Of a stretch of 64,000 nucleotides of DNA, positions 1 to 10,869 are shown one piece after another. Source of the stretch: Arthrobacter terrae (lineage in GTDB: Bacteria > Actinomycetota > Actinomycetes > Actinomycetales > Micrococcaceae); NCBI RefSeq assembly GCF_015708085.1, contig NZ_JADNYM010000012.1:62001-126000 (forward strand), given 5' to 3'. The notes under the pieces were generated by a model, which made no database searches, was not told the DNA's origin, and saw only the letters and a program-made list of their open reading frames with translations. Both the position numbers and the translations under genes were made by a program. How positions within the stretch are numbered: position 1 is the stretch's first letter; the number at the start of each line of letters is the position of its first letter.

Positions 1-998
1 GGGTTCATCAGGCCGGCATCAGGGGTGACAATTCCATGCCGGTCGGCATCGGCATCGTTGCCGGTAGCAATGTCGAACCTGGCCTGGGCACCGGATGTAC
101 CGCCGTCGGGCACGATGGCCTTGATCAGGGACGCCATTGCGAACGGCGAGGAGCAATCCATCCGGATTTTCTCGTCCCAGTCCAGCGTCATGAAGGCCCA
201 CTGCGGATCAATGGTCGGGTTTACCACCGTGAGATTGAGATTGTGGCGCTCGCCGATCTCCCCCCAATAATCCACCGATGCCCCGCCCATCGGATCGGCG
301 CCGATCCGTACCCCGGCGTTCCGGATGGCATCGAGATCGAGAATCGATGGCAGATCATCAACATAGCTGCTGAGGAAATCAAACTTTCCCGTTGTTTCCG
401 CGATCAGTGCGTCGGCGAGGGGAGCGCGCCGAATTCCGTGCAGGCCGTTTTCCAGCAGCTCGTTGGCCCGGTTTGCAATCCATCCGGTAGCGTCCGAGTC
501 TGCGGGACCTCCATGCGGGGGGTTGTACTTGAATCCTCCGTCTCCCGGCGGATTATGTGACGGGGTTACCACGATTCCGTCCGCCTGCCCGTCGCCGTGG
601 CCACGGGTGCGGTTGTAGGTCAGGATGGCGTGCGAGACGGCGGGAGTGGGTGTGTAGCCGTGCCGGGCATCGACGAGCACCTGTACGCCGTATCCTGCCA
701 GCACCTCCAACGCGGTGTTTTGCGCCGGCTCACTGAGCGCGTGGGTGTCCTTCCCCAGGAAGAGTGGACCGGTGATGCCTTGGCCCGCCCGGTATTCAAT
801 GATCGCTGCGGTAATGGCAGCGATATGTGCATCGTTAAAGGACGCCCGAAGGCTGGACCCCCGGTGGCCGGAGGTACCGAAGACAACTCGTTGACCGGGG
901 TCGGTGAGATCCGGTGCGACATCGTAATAGGCGTCCAGAAGGGCGGTCAGGTCAACAAGGTCCGAAGGAAGGGCTACAGTGCCCGCGCGGCTAGACAT
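1..998 (-). CDS. pgm: Phosphoglucomutase, alpha-D-glucose-phosphate type (3' end missing)
   Basis: Interconverts glucose-1-phosphate and glucose-6-phosphate in the cytoplasm, linking glycogen and nucleotide-sugar metabolism to glycolysis. Reading the minus strand from the ATG at 998 gives an uninterrupted frame to the window edge. It begins [20 protein letters not shown] and contains [10 protein letters not shown] near residue 45, the phosphoserine loop [13 protein letters not shown] near residue 145 and the metal loop [10 protein letters not shown] close to the cut end. These are the signatures of the bacterial Pgm branch of the phosphohexomutase superfamily. About 332 codons are present, so roughly 40% of the usual ~545-residue protein is lost, including the sugar-binding and C-terminal domains. 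The family assignment is firm. The exact start is slightly uncertain because only a weak GGAA precedes it. Confidence 0.93.
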   Translation of the reverse strand, partial: MSSRAGTVALPSDLVDLTALLDAYYDVAPDLTDPGQRVVFGTSGHRGSSLRASFNDAHIAAITAAIIEYRAGQGITGPLFLGKDTHALSEPAQNTALEVLAGYGVQVLVDARHGYTPTPAVSHAILTYNRTRGHGDGQADGIVVTPSHNPPGDGGFKYNPPHGGPADSDATGWIANRANELLENGLHGIRRAPLADALIAETTGKFDFLSSYVDDLPSILDLDAIRNAGVRIGADPMGGASVDYWGEIGERHNLNLTVVNPTIDPQWAFMTLDWDEKIRMDCSSPFAMASLIKAIVPDGGTSGAQARFDIATGNDADADRHGIVTPDAGLMN

Positions 999-1141
999 GG
1001 TTCCAGCATGCCAGAATGAAGCCGTGATTGGCACTGCACGCCGGATATGTTGCTCATCGGGGTACGACACCTGGCCGGAAGTGAACTGCCCTACGATGAT
1101 GACGACGGAAGATACTTTCCTCAGAACAGCAGGAGAGACCT

Positions 1142-1588
1142 ATGACAGAACAGCCAGAACCATCCGGCCCGCAGCCGGATCAGCCGTTCGCCGCACCCGG
1201 ACAGCGGCCCGGCTATGGCCAGCCCGCGCCGTATGGGGCGCCCGCGCCGTACAGCCAGCCCGCGCCGTATGGGGCGCCCGCACCCTATGGCCAGCCCGCG
1301 CCGTATGGTCAGCCGGGCTATTACGCCGCGCCGCCGTCGAAGGTTCTCAGCCTGACCAGCATGATCCTGGGTATCGCCTCATTCATCGGCTTTGGCTTTT
1401 TTATCCTGCCCCAGATCGCCGCGGTCATCACCGGGCACTTGGGCTTGAAAAAGGAACAGCCGCAGGGTAAAGGCTTCGCCATTGCCGGTCTGATTCTTGG
1501 TTATCTGACGCTTCTCGGATACGTCGCCTACTGGATCTTTGTGATCGTCTTAATAACTAATGCAGCAAACACTTCGAGCTATCCGTAG
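1142..1588 (+). CDS. DUF4190 membrane protein with Pro/Tyr/Gln-rich N-terminal repeats
   Basis: A 148-residue protein. Residues 1-65 are a low-complexity tail built from PAPYGQ/PAPYGA units. The rest has two hydrophobic segments (about 75-100 and 118-142) with the DUF4190 pattern: a first helix ILGIASFIGFGFFILPQIAA, the GHLGLKK loop, then the GFAIAGLILGYLTLL helix. The start has a good ribosome site (AGGAGAG, seven bases upstream). Such proteins are common and uncharacterised in actinobacteria, and the Pro/Tyr tail is probably cytoplasmic. The gene stands alone between the divergent pgm and the convergent peptide transporter. The family is recognised but the function is unknown. Confidence 0.85.
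   Translation: MTEQPEPSGPQPDQPFAAPGQRPGYGQPAPYGAPAPYSQPAPYGAPAPYGQPAPYGQPGYYAAPPSKVLSLTSMILGIASFIGFGFFILPQIAAVITGHLGLKKEQPQGKGFAIAGLILGYLTLLGYVAYWIFVIVLITNAANTSSYP
1213..1320 (+). repeat. In-gene 15-bp tandem repeats encoding PAPYG units
   Basis: About six imperfect 15-bp units (cagcccgcgccgtat and variants) encode alternating QPAPYG and APAPYG. The unit length keeps the reading frame, so copy number could change without breaking the protein. Confidence 0.85.
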
Positions 1589-1606
1589 CGCCGTCCGGAA
1601 TTCCGG

Positions 1607-3076
<1,470 letters not shown>

Positions 3077-3314
3077 TCATTCCATTTTGGCACTGACGGG
3101 CGTCCACGGTCACATGTCTGTCAATTTCAGCGCCCGGCTGCGCAACCGGGACCGCGGCTTTCGGGCTTCTGTGGAGGGCATCCACCTGTCTGACGTACGT
3201 GCGAAAGTGTCGTGCCCGCTTTCCGCCCGGCCTGGACTAAGACGATAAACTTGGGCGAAATCCATGTTACAAAAATGCCCATGAAAGAACACGCGAAGGG
3301 AAAAGGAGAGCACA

Positions 3315-3641
3315 ATGGCTGACATTCTGACGACTGAGGTGACGGCGCTGGACGGGAATTCCCGGATTCTTGACGTCCGCGAGGATTACGAGTGGGAAGC
3401 GGGGCACATTGCCGGGGCGCTGCACATTCCGCTTGAGCAGATTCCGGCGCGATTGAATGAGCTCGATCCGGACGAGGATCTCCAGGTCATTTGCCGCACC
3501 GGCGGCCGCTCGCTACGTGCCACTACATGGTTGACGGAGAACGGCTATTCGGCGGCAAATGTCGCCGGCGGTATGGGTGCGTGGGCCGATGCCGAACGCC
3601 CAATGGTGTCGGAAAATCAGCAACCCCCGCGGGTTCTCTAG
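3315..3641 (+). CDS. Single-domain rhodanese-like protein
   Basis: A 108-residue protein formed by one rhodanese domain. DVREDYEWEAGHIAGALHIP (about residues 21-40) is the classical CH2A region, and the active-site loop VICRTGGRS holds the catalytic cysteine near residue 61. Family members carry a persulfide on this cysteine and act in sulfur transfer or detoxification, but the specific acceptor is unknown. An excellent ribosome site (AAAAGGAG) precedes the ATG. The promoter lies in 3240-3300. It is a small gene on its own, followed 121 bases later by a short acidic protein that could share its transcript. Confidence 0.9.
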   Translation: MADILTTEVTALDGNSRILDVREDYEWEAGHIAGALHIPLEQIPARLNELDPDEDLQVICRTGGRSLRATTWLTENGYSAANVAGGMGAWADAERPMVSENQQPPRVL

Positions 3642-3762
3642 CAGCGGCATTCCCACCGGCATTGAAGTGCCGGGATTGAAAGCGCGGACATTGAAAGTAA
3701 GCTGGATAAACCCCATCGCGGGGCGTGCACGGGGGAGTGCACCGACAGATAAGGCGGACCCA

Positions 3763-3978
3763 ATGAGCGAAAACGTTCACACCGGCAAGGACAGCAATGA
3801 CGATGGCACCATCACCAATCCCGGTGCCCAATACGAGCGCGACGATTCGGTCGGCGATGCCGCGGATGACGCCAATGAGCTGCGCTTCAGCGAGGAAGAA
3901 GAGCTGATCACCGAACAGGGCCACGCGGAGCAGTCCCCCGGCGACGTCGGTAGGGAAGCTGCTCCGCCGGTCATCTAG
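3763..3978 (+). CDS. Small acidic hypothetical protein
   Basis: A 71-residue, strongly acidic protein starting MSENVHTGKDSNDDGTITNP, with no hydrophobic segment and few predicted structured stretches. The ATG at 3763 is chosen because AAGGCGG lies six bases upstream. The frame stays open further upstream, but that region overlaps the end of the rhodanese gene and has no ribosome site. It ends nine bases before the convergent lipid kinase stop. I do not recognise the family. It resembles the short disordered proteins often seen in Arthrobacter genomes. Confidence 0.6.
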   Translation: MSENVHTGKDSNDDGTITNPGAQYERDDSVGDAADDANELRFSEEEELITEQGHAEQSPGDVGREAAPPVI

Positions 3979-3986
3979 CGGTTCCG

Positions 3987-5042
3987 TTACTGCGGCTTAA
4001 CCCTTACCAGTAGTGCCTTGGGCTCGACGGCGACGGTCACCTTCGTTGCTTTGCCGAAGATGTCGCCGTCGAGCTGGGTTTCCTCCGGGACGGCGGTACG
4101 GATGGTGATTGTCTTTGCCCTGTAATAGTCGATCACCGGCAGTCGGCCCTTGTGCTGAAGGACAATTTTCACCGCCATCGCGGCCCAGCCCAGAGCGCTG
4201 CGCGGGCTGGCCACCACAACGTCCAAAACGCCGTCGTCGAGCAGCGCATTGGGGACAAAGTCAATGCCTCCGGGAAGTAGTCCGCAGTTGGCAAAGAGCA
4301 CCGTCCGTACCTTGCGCTGCTGCGGATCCTGACCATCCATGGCGATGCTGATCTTCTTCCGCCGGCCGGGCAGATGGCGCATCCCTGCCTCGCTGTATGC
4401 CAGCCAGCCCATCGAACTCTTGAGCCGGCTGCTGGTGTCGCCGAGCACCTCGGCATCCATGCCCAAACCTCCGATAACCAGGAACGCGTGCTTGGAGCTG
4501 GCTCCCGTTACAGAGTTCTCCATGGCCATCGTGGCCGTATCAATATGGCGCTGATGACCGAACAGCGCGGTCTGCACGTCGCTGTGAATGTCATTAATGC
4601 GCAGGCCCAGGTTCCGGGCCAGCAGATTGCCGGTGCCCAGTGGAATGATCCCCATCGGCATTTGCGTGTGCCGCAGAACTTCCGCCACCACGCGCACCGT
4701 ACCGTCTCCGCCGCATACGACGATGACGTCCGCCCCGTAATCCAGCGCACGCCGGGCCTGTGAGTACCCCGGATCCGCCATAGTGGTTTCCAGGAAGATG
4801 GGTTCCTTCCAGCCTGCCAGCGCAGCCGAGCGCAGGATGAAGGTTTTGGCATCGGCGGCACCGGTCTTGACCGGGTTGAGGATCACGGCCACCTTCTGTT
4901 GGCCTGTCTGACCCTTGTGCGGGACCTCCCCGACGGCGCTGCGGGTGTGCTTTTGCGCCAGTTTGCGCACACCCCACCAGCTGGCGGTCAGGAAGGCAAG
5001 GGACGCTAAAACTATGATGAGGACCAGAACCGAGGTGGGCAT
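3987..5042 (-). CDS. Diacylglycerol kinase family lipid kinase with N-terminal membrane anchor
   Basis: A 351-residue protein of the DagK/YegS/LCB5 fold, which phosphorylates lipid substrates such as diacylglycerol. Residues 5-25 form one hydrophobic anchor. The catalytic domain starts with VILNPVKTGAAD near 52 and includes VVCGGDGTVRVVAEVL near 108-123 (GGDGT nucleotide loop) and GTGNLLARNLG near 137. The C-terminal beta-sandwich ends with LDGDIFGKATKVTVAVEPKA. The ATG at 5042 has AGAGGA upstream and a TATTGT -10-like box just before that. It is divergent from serS. This gene order (lipid kinase back to back with serS) is familiar in actinobacteria. The true lipid substrate is not determined. 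Confidence 0.9.
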   Translation of the reverse strand: MPTSVLVLIIVLASLAFLTASWWGVRKLAQKHTRSAVGEVPHKGQTGQQKVAVILNPVKTGAADAKTFILRSAALAGWKEPIFLETTMADPGYSQARRALDYGADVIVVCGGDGTVRVVAEVLRHTQMPMGIIPLGTGNLLARNLGLRINDIHSDVQTALFGHQRHIDTATMAMENSVTGASSKHAFLVIGGLGMDAEVLGDTSSRLKSSMGWLAYSEAGMRHLPGRRKKISIAMDGQDPQQRKVRTVLFANCGLLPGGIDFVPNALLDDGVLDVVVASPRSALGWAAMAVKIVLQHKGRLPVIDYYRAKTITIRTAVPEETQLDGDIFGKATKVTVAVEPKALLVRVKPQ

Positions 5043-5145
5043 AATCCTCTAACAATAGCCGCTGGCAGGCCGGTGACGCGGCCCGCGGATTGTGCACCCG
5101 CGCAGGGCTCCGGGCAGCCTGCACCTGCCCGGGCGTGCGGTTGGA

Positions 5146-5151
5146 TACGCT
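5146..5151 (+). promoter_or_regulatory. -10 box of a probable leaderless serS promoter
   Basis: TACGCT ends six bases before the GTG start of serS, so transcription would begin at or next to the start codon. No Shine-Dalgarno sequence is present. This matches the TANNNT -10 rule and leaderless mRNA habit known for actinobacteria. Confidence 0.55.
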
Positions 5152-5157
5152 TAGAAC

Positions 5158-6471
5158 GTGATCGACGTCAAAGACCTCAGCGAAAATCCCGATAATTACC
5201 GAGCCAGCCAGCGGGCGCGCGGCGCCGATTCCGCTGTGATCGACGCGGTCATGGCTGCCGATGTGGAGCGCAGGAACGCCATTAGCGGCTACGAAGCGCT
5301 CCGGGCCCGGCAAAATTCCTTCGGGAAGAAGGTAGCGCAGGCCCAGGGTGGCGAAAAGCAGACGTTGCTGGCGGAGGTGAAGGACCTCGCGGGGCAGGTG
5401 AAGGCCGCGTCGGCGCGGGCCGATACCGCTGCCGCTGCTGCGGATGTACTGGTTCGAGGCATGGCAAATCTGGTTTCCTCCGGTGTTCCGGCCGGTGGTG
5501 AAGACGACTATGTGGTGCTGCGTACCGTGGGAACTCCCCGGGATTTCGCCGCCGAGGGGTTCAAACCCAAGGATCATCTGGAAATCGGTGAGCTGATCGG
5601 TGCCATTGACATGGAACGGGGCGCCAAGGTTTCCGGCTCGCGTTTTTACTTCCTTCGGGGCGTTGGAGCCAGACTGGAGCTGGCGTTGCTGCAGCTGGCG
5701 ATGGATCAGGCCATCGACGCGGGGTTCACGCCCATGATCACGCCGACTTTGGTGCGGCCGGAGACCATGGCCGGCACCGGATTCGACGTCAAGCACGACG
5801 CTGAAATTTATCGGCTGGCCGAAGATGACCTGTATCTTGTCGGCACCTCGGAGGTCGCCCTTGCCGGGTACCACGGCGACGAGATCCTGGATTTGTCCGG
5901 CGGTCCGCTGCGCTATGCGGGCTGGTCATCCTGCTACCGGAGGGAAGCCGGATCGCACGGCAAGGATACCCGCGGCATCATCCGCGTGCATCAGTTCAAC
6001 AAGGTGGAAATGTTCACGTACACCACAGTGGAGGAGGCGGACGCGGAGCATCAGCGCCTGCTCGGCTGGGAGGAACAAATGCTGGCAAAGGTGGAGCTGC
6101 CGTATCGGGTCATCGACACGGCAGCGGGGGATCTGGGGCAATCCGCCGCCCGTAAATTTGACTGCGAGGCCTGGATTCCCACCCAGGAGGCCTACCGCGA
6201 ACTCACCTCGACCTCCAATTGCACCACCTACCAGTCGCGCCGTCTGAATATCCGCGAACGCGTGCCGGCACCGGCTGGTACGCCGAAGCAGGGCGGAAGC
6301 AAGGACACCAAGGGTGGGACCCGCGCCGTCGCTACGCTCAATGGGACGCTCGCGACCACGCGGTGGATCGTTGCCATTCTGGAACACCACCAAAATCCGG
6401 ACGGTTCGGTCAATGTCCCGGCGGCGCTGCGCAAATATCTTGGTGGCCTTGAGGTCTTTCCGGTGCTGTGA
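5158..6471 (+). CDS. serS: Serine--tRNA ligase
   Basis: Class II aminoacyl-tRNA synthetase that charges tRNA-Ser and tRNA-Sec. The 437-residue protein has the N-terminal coiled-coil tRNA-binding arm (about residues 30-105, rich in Ala/Gln/Lys), the core with motif 2 [17 protein letters not shown] near 260, and motif 3 [15 protein letters not shown] near 395. The length is slightly above the usual ~425. The GTG start at 5158 ([14 protein letters not shown]) is fixed by homology of the first residues to the family and by a -10 box ending six bases upstream. It is divergent from the DagK-like gene and followed by a HAD phosphatase 66 bases later. Confidence 0.97.
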   Translation: MIDVKDLSENPDNYRASQRARGADSAVIDAVMAADVERRNAISGYEALRARQNSFGKKVAQAQGGEKQTLLAEVKDLAGQVKAASARADTAAAAADVLVRGMANLVSSGVPAGGEDDYVVLRTVGTPRDFAAEGFKPKDHLEIGELIGAIDMERGAKVSGSRFYFLRGVGARLELALLQLAMDQAIDAGFTPMITPTLVRPETMAGTGFDVKHDAEIYRLAEDDLYLVGTSEVALAGYHGDEILDLSGGPLRYAGWSSCYRREAGSHGKDTRGIIRVHQFNKVEMFTYTTVEEADAEHQRLLGWEEQMLAKVELPYRVIDTAAGDLGQSAARKFDCEAWIPTQEAYRELTSTSNCTTYQSRRLNIRERVPAPAGTPKQGGSKDTKGGTRAVATLNGTLATTRWIVAILEHHQNPDGSVNVPAALRKYLGGLEVFPVL

Positions 6472-6537
6472 TCTGGTTCCTAGCCAGCGGCCGCTTTTAT
6501 CTGCTTGACTTGGTTAATGACTATTTTGACTCCATCA

Positions 6538-7410
6538 ATGGTCTCTGGCACCGACGACCAGAGGTATGACGAAAGCACTAACATCACTAAAAGCAACGAC
6601 AACGCTCCCGCGGGTAACCTCCCCGCGCATCTGGTCGCATTGGATGTCGACGGTACCCTGGTGGACCACGACGGGATGATGAGCGACGCTGTGCGCGCCG
6701 CCGCCCGCGAGACCGTGGCCGCCGGGCATCAGGTCATCATTGCCACCGGCCGATCCCTGGGCGCGCTGCTGCCGGTCGTTAAGCAGATTGGGTTGCAGCG
6801 GGGTTTTGGCGTGGCCAGCAACGGCGGCGTGACCGTGCGGCTGGATCCGTCTCTGGAATGGGGGTATGAGGTGATCGAGCGCGAAACATTCGACCCGCGT
6901 CTTGCCCTGACCGCGTTGCGGGAGCGCCTGCCGGGGGCCCGTTATGCGGTGGAGGATGTGCACGGCAATTTCCTCGCCACCGAGCGCTTTCAGGACCGCA
7001 GTTTCGGCATTGAAGCCAGGGGCGTAGATTTCCAGCACCTGCTCGGCCTCGAAGCGGTACGCGTGGTGGTGAACAGTACCGACAGCAGTACGGCGGAGTT
7101 CGCCGCCGCCATCGCGGAATGCGGGCTGCAGGGGGTCACCTACTCGGTGGGCTGGACGGCGTGGCTGGACATCGCGGCGGCCGGCGTCAGCAAGGCAACT
7201 GCGCTGGAAAAGCTCCGCTCGCGCCTGGGTGTGCAGCAATCACATACCGTTGCGGTCGGAGACGGCAACAACGACATCGAAATGCTGACGTGGGCCGCGC
7301 GGGGCGTTGCCATGGGGCAGGCCAATGAAGCGGTGCGCGCGGCGGCAAACGAGACGACGGCGTCGGTTTACGACGACGGCGCCGCGCATGTTTTGCGCAG
7401 CCTGCTGTAA
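6538..7410 (+). CDS. HAD-superfamily hydrolase, Cof/YbiV-like sugar-phosphatase type
   Basis: Haloacid-dehalogenase phosphatase of subclass IIB. Motif I DVDGTLVDHDG lies about 37 residues from the chosen start, motif II ATGRSL follows, and the C-terminal VGDGNNDIEML provides the metal-binding motif IV. The cap domain between them is of the Cof type. Likely substrates are phosphosugars or other small phosphates and are not predictable here. The start is uncertain: the ATG at 6538 is used, but ATG 6517 and TTG 6505 are in frame too, and none has a clear ribosome site. The N-terminal 35 residues look unstructured. A strong hairpin follows the stop at once. Confidence 0.85.
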   Translation: MVSGTDDQRYDESTNITKSNDNAPAGNLPAHLVALDVDGTLVDHDGMMSDAVRAAARETVAAGHQVIIATGRSLGALLPVVKQIGLQRGFGVASNGGVTVRLDPSLEWGYEVIERETFDPRLALTALRERLPGARYAVEDVHGNFLATERFQDRSFGIEARGVDFQHLLGLEAVRVVVNSTDSSTAEFAAAIAECGLQGVTYSVGWTAWLDIAAAGVSKATALEKLRSRLGVQQSHTVAVGDGNNDIEMLTWAARGVAMGQANEAVRAAANETTASVYDDGAAHVLRSLL

Positions 7411-7435
7411 GGCGGCTCCCGGACCGGGAGCCGCC
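7411..7435 (+). terminator. GC-rich hairpin after the HAD gene
   Basis: A 12-bp perfect inverted repeat (ggcggctcccgg / ccgggagccgcc) begins directly after the stop codon. There is no long U-tract, only tcgtt. It lies between two convergent genes and could serve both. Confidence 0.6.
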
Positions 7436-7480
7436 GTCGTTCCTGCTGCCTGCAAAGCTGCGCTGCGCTCGCTGCGGCAT

Positions 7481-7519
7481 CAGTGCCCGCCGTCAGCGCC
7501 CGCCGTCAGTGCCCGGCCG
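7481..7519. repeat. 13-bp tandem repeat x3 overlapping the ppa stop codon
   Basis: Three units (cagtgcccgccgt, cagcgcccgccgt, cagtgcccggccg) run through the 3' end of ppa. The rightmost copy encodes the PAGH-stop end of the protein and the other two lie downstream of it. Confidence 0.75.
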
Positions 7520-7994
7520 GGACGAAGCGCCTGATTGAGGCTTCGAGCTCGGCCTCGGCCGCCGCGCGGTCTTCCCAGCCCTCGGCCTTGACCCATTTAC
7601 CCGGTTCCAGGTCCTTGTAATGCGTGAAGAAGTGCTCGATTTCCTGGATCAGGAACTTGTCCACGTCGGAAATCTCCTGGATGTGGTCGTACCGCTTGTC
7701 GTCGATGACGCAGAGTACCTTGGCGTCACCGCCACCGTCGTCGGTCATATTGAACACACCGATCGGGCGGGCCTGAACCACAACGCCCGGATGCAGATCG
7801 TATTCCTGCAGCATTACCAAGGCATCCAGTGGATCCCCGTCTTCGCCAAGGGTGTTCTCGAAGTAGCCGTAATGCGTGGGGTAGCCCATGGAGGTGAAGA
7901 GCACCCGGTCCAGCCGTACCCGGCCCGTCTCGTGGTCGACTTCATACTTGACGCGGGATCCGCGCGGGATCTCGATGGTGACATCGTGCTTCAT
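7506..7994 (-). CDS. ppa: Inorganic pyrophosphatase (family I)
   Basis: Hydrolyses pyrophosphate to phosphate in the cytoplasm, pulling biosynthetic reactions forward. The 162-residue length fits family I enzymes of actinobacteria. Metal-binding and catalytic residues are visible in [19 protein letters not shown] (about residues 45-63, containing the DGDPLD core), in [13 protein letters not shown], and in the early [12 protein letters not shown]. The start ATG at 7994 ([14 protein letters not shown]) has AAGGAG at the right distance. An in-frame extension to 8030 exists but lacks support. It is divergent from dacB, which is the usual actinobacterial order. Confidence 0.97.
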   Translation of the reverse strand: MKHDVTIEIPRGSRVKYEVDHETGRVRLDRVLFTSMGYPTHYGYFENTLGEDGDPLDALVMLQEYDLHPGVVVQARPIGVFNMTDDGGGDAKVLCVIDDKRYDHIQEISDVDKFLIQEIEHFFTHYKDLEPGKWVKAEGWEDRAAAEAELEASIRRFVPAGH

Positions 7995-8271
7995 CTGATG
8001 CTCCTTGGCTGTTCGCATGGTTGGGCGCACACCCGCAGCGTCCTGTGTCGGTCAGCGGGTGTCGGTTAGTCGATCTCCGAAAGGCGGCAGCGCTTCCTGC
8101 TGCCGCCTGAAGATCAGCAAAGCGAAAGGCGCGCCGGCATTCCGTCTAATATGAGGATATAGCGACCCGCGCTGCACCGTTGCCCTGCGTCCTTGAGCAA
8201 TGTCTTCCGGCGCTGGCCGCAAGGGAAGGTTCCGCTGTCATTTTCTCCTGCATCAAAGGACGTTATTCCCC

Positions 8272-9696
8272 ATGAGCCGTACGTCGAACGTCCTGGCGGT
8301 GGCCCTGTTGGCGCTCATTCTCGGCGTGCTGGCTGTTCCGGTGGGAATCAACCTGGCCCCCGCATTTTCCCCCCCGCCGGCTGCCGCACCGTTGCCGCCA
8401 GTGCCCGCGGTGCAGCAGCTGCCGACAGCACTGAGCACTCCCGGCGGAATCAGCGCCCTGTCCGCCGGCGCGCCGATCCCGGACGGCAGGATATTGTCCA
8501 CGGCGCTCGACGCGACGCTGGTGGCACCGGAAGGCGGAAACTACGCGGCGCTGGTGCAGGACGCTGCGAGCGGCCAGGTGCTGTACAGCCGAAATGCCTC
8601 CGCGGGGCGTCTGCCGGCGTCGAGCCAGAAATTGCTCACGGCGCTGACGGCCCTGGCTGCCGTGGGGGCGCAGACCCGGTTCAGCACGGCCGTATTAGCC
8701 GGGGACCGGACCGCGAATGGCACCGATTCGATTGTGCTGCGCGGCGGTGGCGACGTGTTGCTCACACCGGGGAAAGGCGATGGGCAGGCTACCGTCGGGC
8801 ATGCCGGTGTGGCGACGCTGGCGGCACAGACGGCCGTCGCACTCAAAGCCAATGGCACAGCGGCCGTGAGCATCAACGTCGATGACACGCTTTTCACCGG
8901 TCCGGCGCTGAACCCGGCGTGGTTACAGGCCGATGTAGACGCCGGCGAGATCGCGCCGGTATTTCCGATGGCCCTCTATGGTGCCCGGCTGGCGCCGGAT
9001 GCGTCCGTCGGGGTCCGGCCGCAGGACTCGCCGATGCGCGTCGCACTGGTCTTCGCGGCAGCTTTGGCCGCCGAGGGGATCGACGTCAAGCCGGATATCC
9101 GGCGCGGTTCCGCGGCCGACGGCGCCGCTACCCTTGCCGCTGTCAGCTCAGCCACGGTGGGCGAGCAGGTCCAATACATGCTGCAGGAGTCGGATAACTA
9201 CGTGGCCGAAACGCTCGCGCGAATGAGCGCGTTGAAACTGAAGAAGGATGGCTCCTCGGCAGGAGCGAGCGAAGCGGTGCGGGAAACCGTGGGCGCCTTG
9301 GGGGTTAAAACCGCCGGTTTGGTGCTGGCAGACAGCTGTGGGCTGGCCGCTGCCGACCGGGTCAGCGCGGAGCAACTGACGCAGGCGGTGAAAATCATGC
9401 TCACGGATCCTAACCCGGATCTTCGCTCCGGCATGCTGGGCCTGCCCGTCGCAGGCCTAAGCGGAACTCTGGGCCAACGGTATCTTGGCTCCGATACCGT
9501 TGGCGGGGCCGGCTTGGTCCGGGCCAAGACGGGGACGCTGAATTCTGTTATTTCGCTTTCCGGATATGTAGTGGATGCCGACGGAAGGTTATTGGTGTTT
9601 TCAGTGATCGGCAACGACCTGGACGCCGGGAGTGCGGCGGCGAAACCCATTATCGACGCAGCCGCGACCATCCTGGCCGGCTGTGGCTGCCGCTGA
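8272..9696 (+). CDS. dacB: D-alanyl-D-alanine carboxypeptidase/endopeptidase (PBP4 family)
   Basis: Peptidoglycan-trimming penicillin-binding protein of peptidase family S13, acting outside the membrane. The 474-residue protein has a hydrophobic N-terminal signal anchor (residues 8-30), then the three active-site motifs: S117-S-Q-K120 (SxxK), S307-D-N309 (SxN) and K419-T-G-T (KTG). The spacing and long insert between the first two motifs are typical of PBP4. The ATG at 8272 follows AAAGGA. An upstream in-frame ATG at 8200 is less likely because it would bury the signal peptide. It starts the long forward block, and the next gene begins 25 bases downstream. Confidence 0.94.
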   Translation: MSRTSNVLAVALLALILGVLAVPVGINLAPAFSPPPAAAPLPPVPAVQQLPTALSTPGGISALSAGAPIPDGRILSTALDATLVAPEGGNYAALVQDAASGQVLYSRNASAGRLPASSQKLLTALTALAAVGAQTRFSTAVLAGDRTANGTDSIVLRGGGDVLLTPGKGDGQATVGHAGVATLAAQTAVALKANGTAAVSINVDDTLFTGPALNPAWLQADVDAGEIAPVFPMALYGARLAPDASVGVRPQDSPMRVALVFAAALAAEGIDVKPDIRRGSAADGAATLAAVSSATVGEQVQYMLQESDNYVAETLARMSALKLKKDGSSAGASEAVRETVGALGVKTAGLVLADSCGLAAADRVSAEQLTQAVKIMLTDPNPDLRSGMLGLPVAGLSGTLGQRYLGSDTVGGAGLVRAKTGTLNSVISLSGYVVDADGRLLVFSVIGNDLDAGSAAAKPIIDAAATILAGCGCR

Positions 9697-9721
9697 CCGG
9701 TTCCTTTCGTTGTGTGATCTG

Positions 9722-10864
9722 ATGGAGACTATGGATTCACCGAACAGCACCGCGGGGCAGGGCACAAGCCTGATCAATTGGGAGCTGGCTGCCTCGACAG
9801 CAGCGAAGCTGGCACCTGCAGGACCCGCCTTGAGCGGGGCGGAGATCGGAGCCGCTGTGGCAGATCTGCGCGTGATGGCTGACCGATCCGTGCCGTATGT
9901 GCACGAAATTACCGGGCTCGATGCCGCCCGGGATTTGCGCGATTCCCAGGTCCTGATCGTGGACAGGGCATCTTGGGCAAGGGCTAATACGCAGAGTTTC
10001 TCGGTCCTGATGGCATCGACGATGGCAGCGTTGGCCAAGAAGCAGTCGGCGCAGCGACCGTCCACTACGGCCGTGAGCGGGACCGTCACCGGAGCACAAC
10101 TGGGCAGTGTGCTGGCGTTTTTGTCCAGCAAAGTGCTGGGCCAGTATGATCCCTTTGCCGCGCTTTCCCCGGATGCCGGGGCGGAATCTGCGGTTGCCGG
10201 TGGCGGCCGACTGCTCCTGGTGGCACCGAACATCCTGTCGGTGGAACGGGAGCTCAATGTTAATCCCGCCGATTTTCGGCTTTGGGTCTGTCTGCACGAG
10301 CAGACCCACCGGGTCCAGTTCGCGGCGGCACCTTGGCTGCGGCATCACATGCTCAGTGAGATCGAAAAACTCAGCACGCTACTGGTGGGAGACACCGAAA
10401 AACTCACGGAAAAAATGGCATCCGCGGCGCGTTCGCTCGCCCGGAACAGAAAAGACCGAACGGCTGAGACAACCCCGAGCCGGGGCGGCATCCTGGATCT
10501 GCTGCAGGATCCGGAGGAAAAGGCCGCGCTATCACACCTGACGGCGGTGATGAGCCTGTTGGAGGGGCATGCGAACGTGGTGATGGATGCGGTGGACGGC
10601 GGCATCGTGCCGAGCGTGCGGACCATCCGGCAGCGCTTCAACTCCCGCGGCAAGGACCGTGGAGCGCTGGAGAAGTTCATCCGCAGCCTATTGGGGCTGG
10701 ATGCCAAGATGCGCCAGTACAGCGACGGTGCACGCTTTGTCCGGGCCGTGGTGGCGGAGACCGGGATGCAGGGGTTCAACCATGTCTGGACCAGCGCGGA
10801 CCATCTGCCCAATGAGCAGGAGATTCACGATCCCGCCCGCTGGGTCCAGCGGATGGGGCTCTAG
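9722..10864 (+). CDS. Zinc-dependent metalloprotease-like protein (zincin_2, DUF2342)
   Basis: A conserved actinobacterial protein often labelled coenzyme F420 biosynthesis associated. The 380-residue chain holds a zincin-type helix LHEQTHRVQF (HExxH, near residue 188), in line with a metal-dependent hydrolase fold, but no substrate is known. The gene is consistently found between dacB and tilS in this phylum, as here. The start is not certain: ATG 9722 and ATG 9731 are both in frame with no good Shine-Dalgarno. An upstream extension would overlap dacB. Its end is six bases from the tilS start, so co-transcription with tilS is likely. Confidence 0.88.
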   Translation: METMDSPNSTAGQGTSLINWELAASTAAKLAPAGPALSGAEIGAAVADLRVMADRSVPYVHEITGLDAARDLRDSQVLIVDRASWARANTQSFSVLMASTMAALAKKQSAQRPSTTAVSGTVTGAQLGSVLAFLSSKVLGQYDPFAALSPDAGAESAVAGGGRLLLVAPNILSVERELNVNPADFRLWVCLHEQTHRVQFAAAPWLRHHMLSEIEKLSTLLVGDTEKLTEKMASAARSLARNRKDRTAETTPSRGGILDLLQDPEEKAALSHLTAVMSLLEGHANVVMDAVDGGIVPSVRTIRQRFNSRGKDRGALEKFIRSLLGLDAKMRQYSDGARFVRAVVAETGMQGFNHVWTSADHLPNEQEIHDPARWVQRMGL

Positions 10865-10869
10865 CTGCC

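Noticed and set aside
4594-5874. Long minus-strand open frame running over the dagK-like gene and serS
   Set aside because: It overlaps two firmly identified genes and has only low-complexity, frame-shadow composition.
7481-7519. Direct repeats as a CRISPR array
   Set aside because: The units are adjacent with no spacers, and no cas genes are present anywhere in the window.
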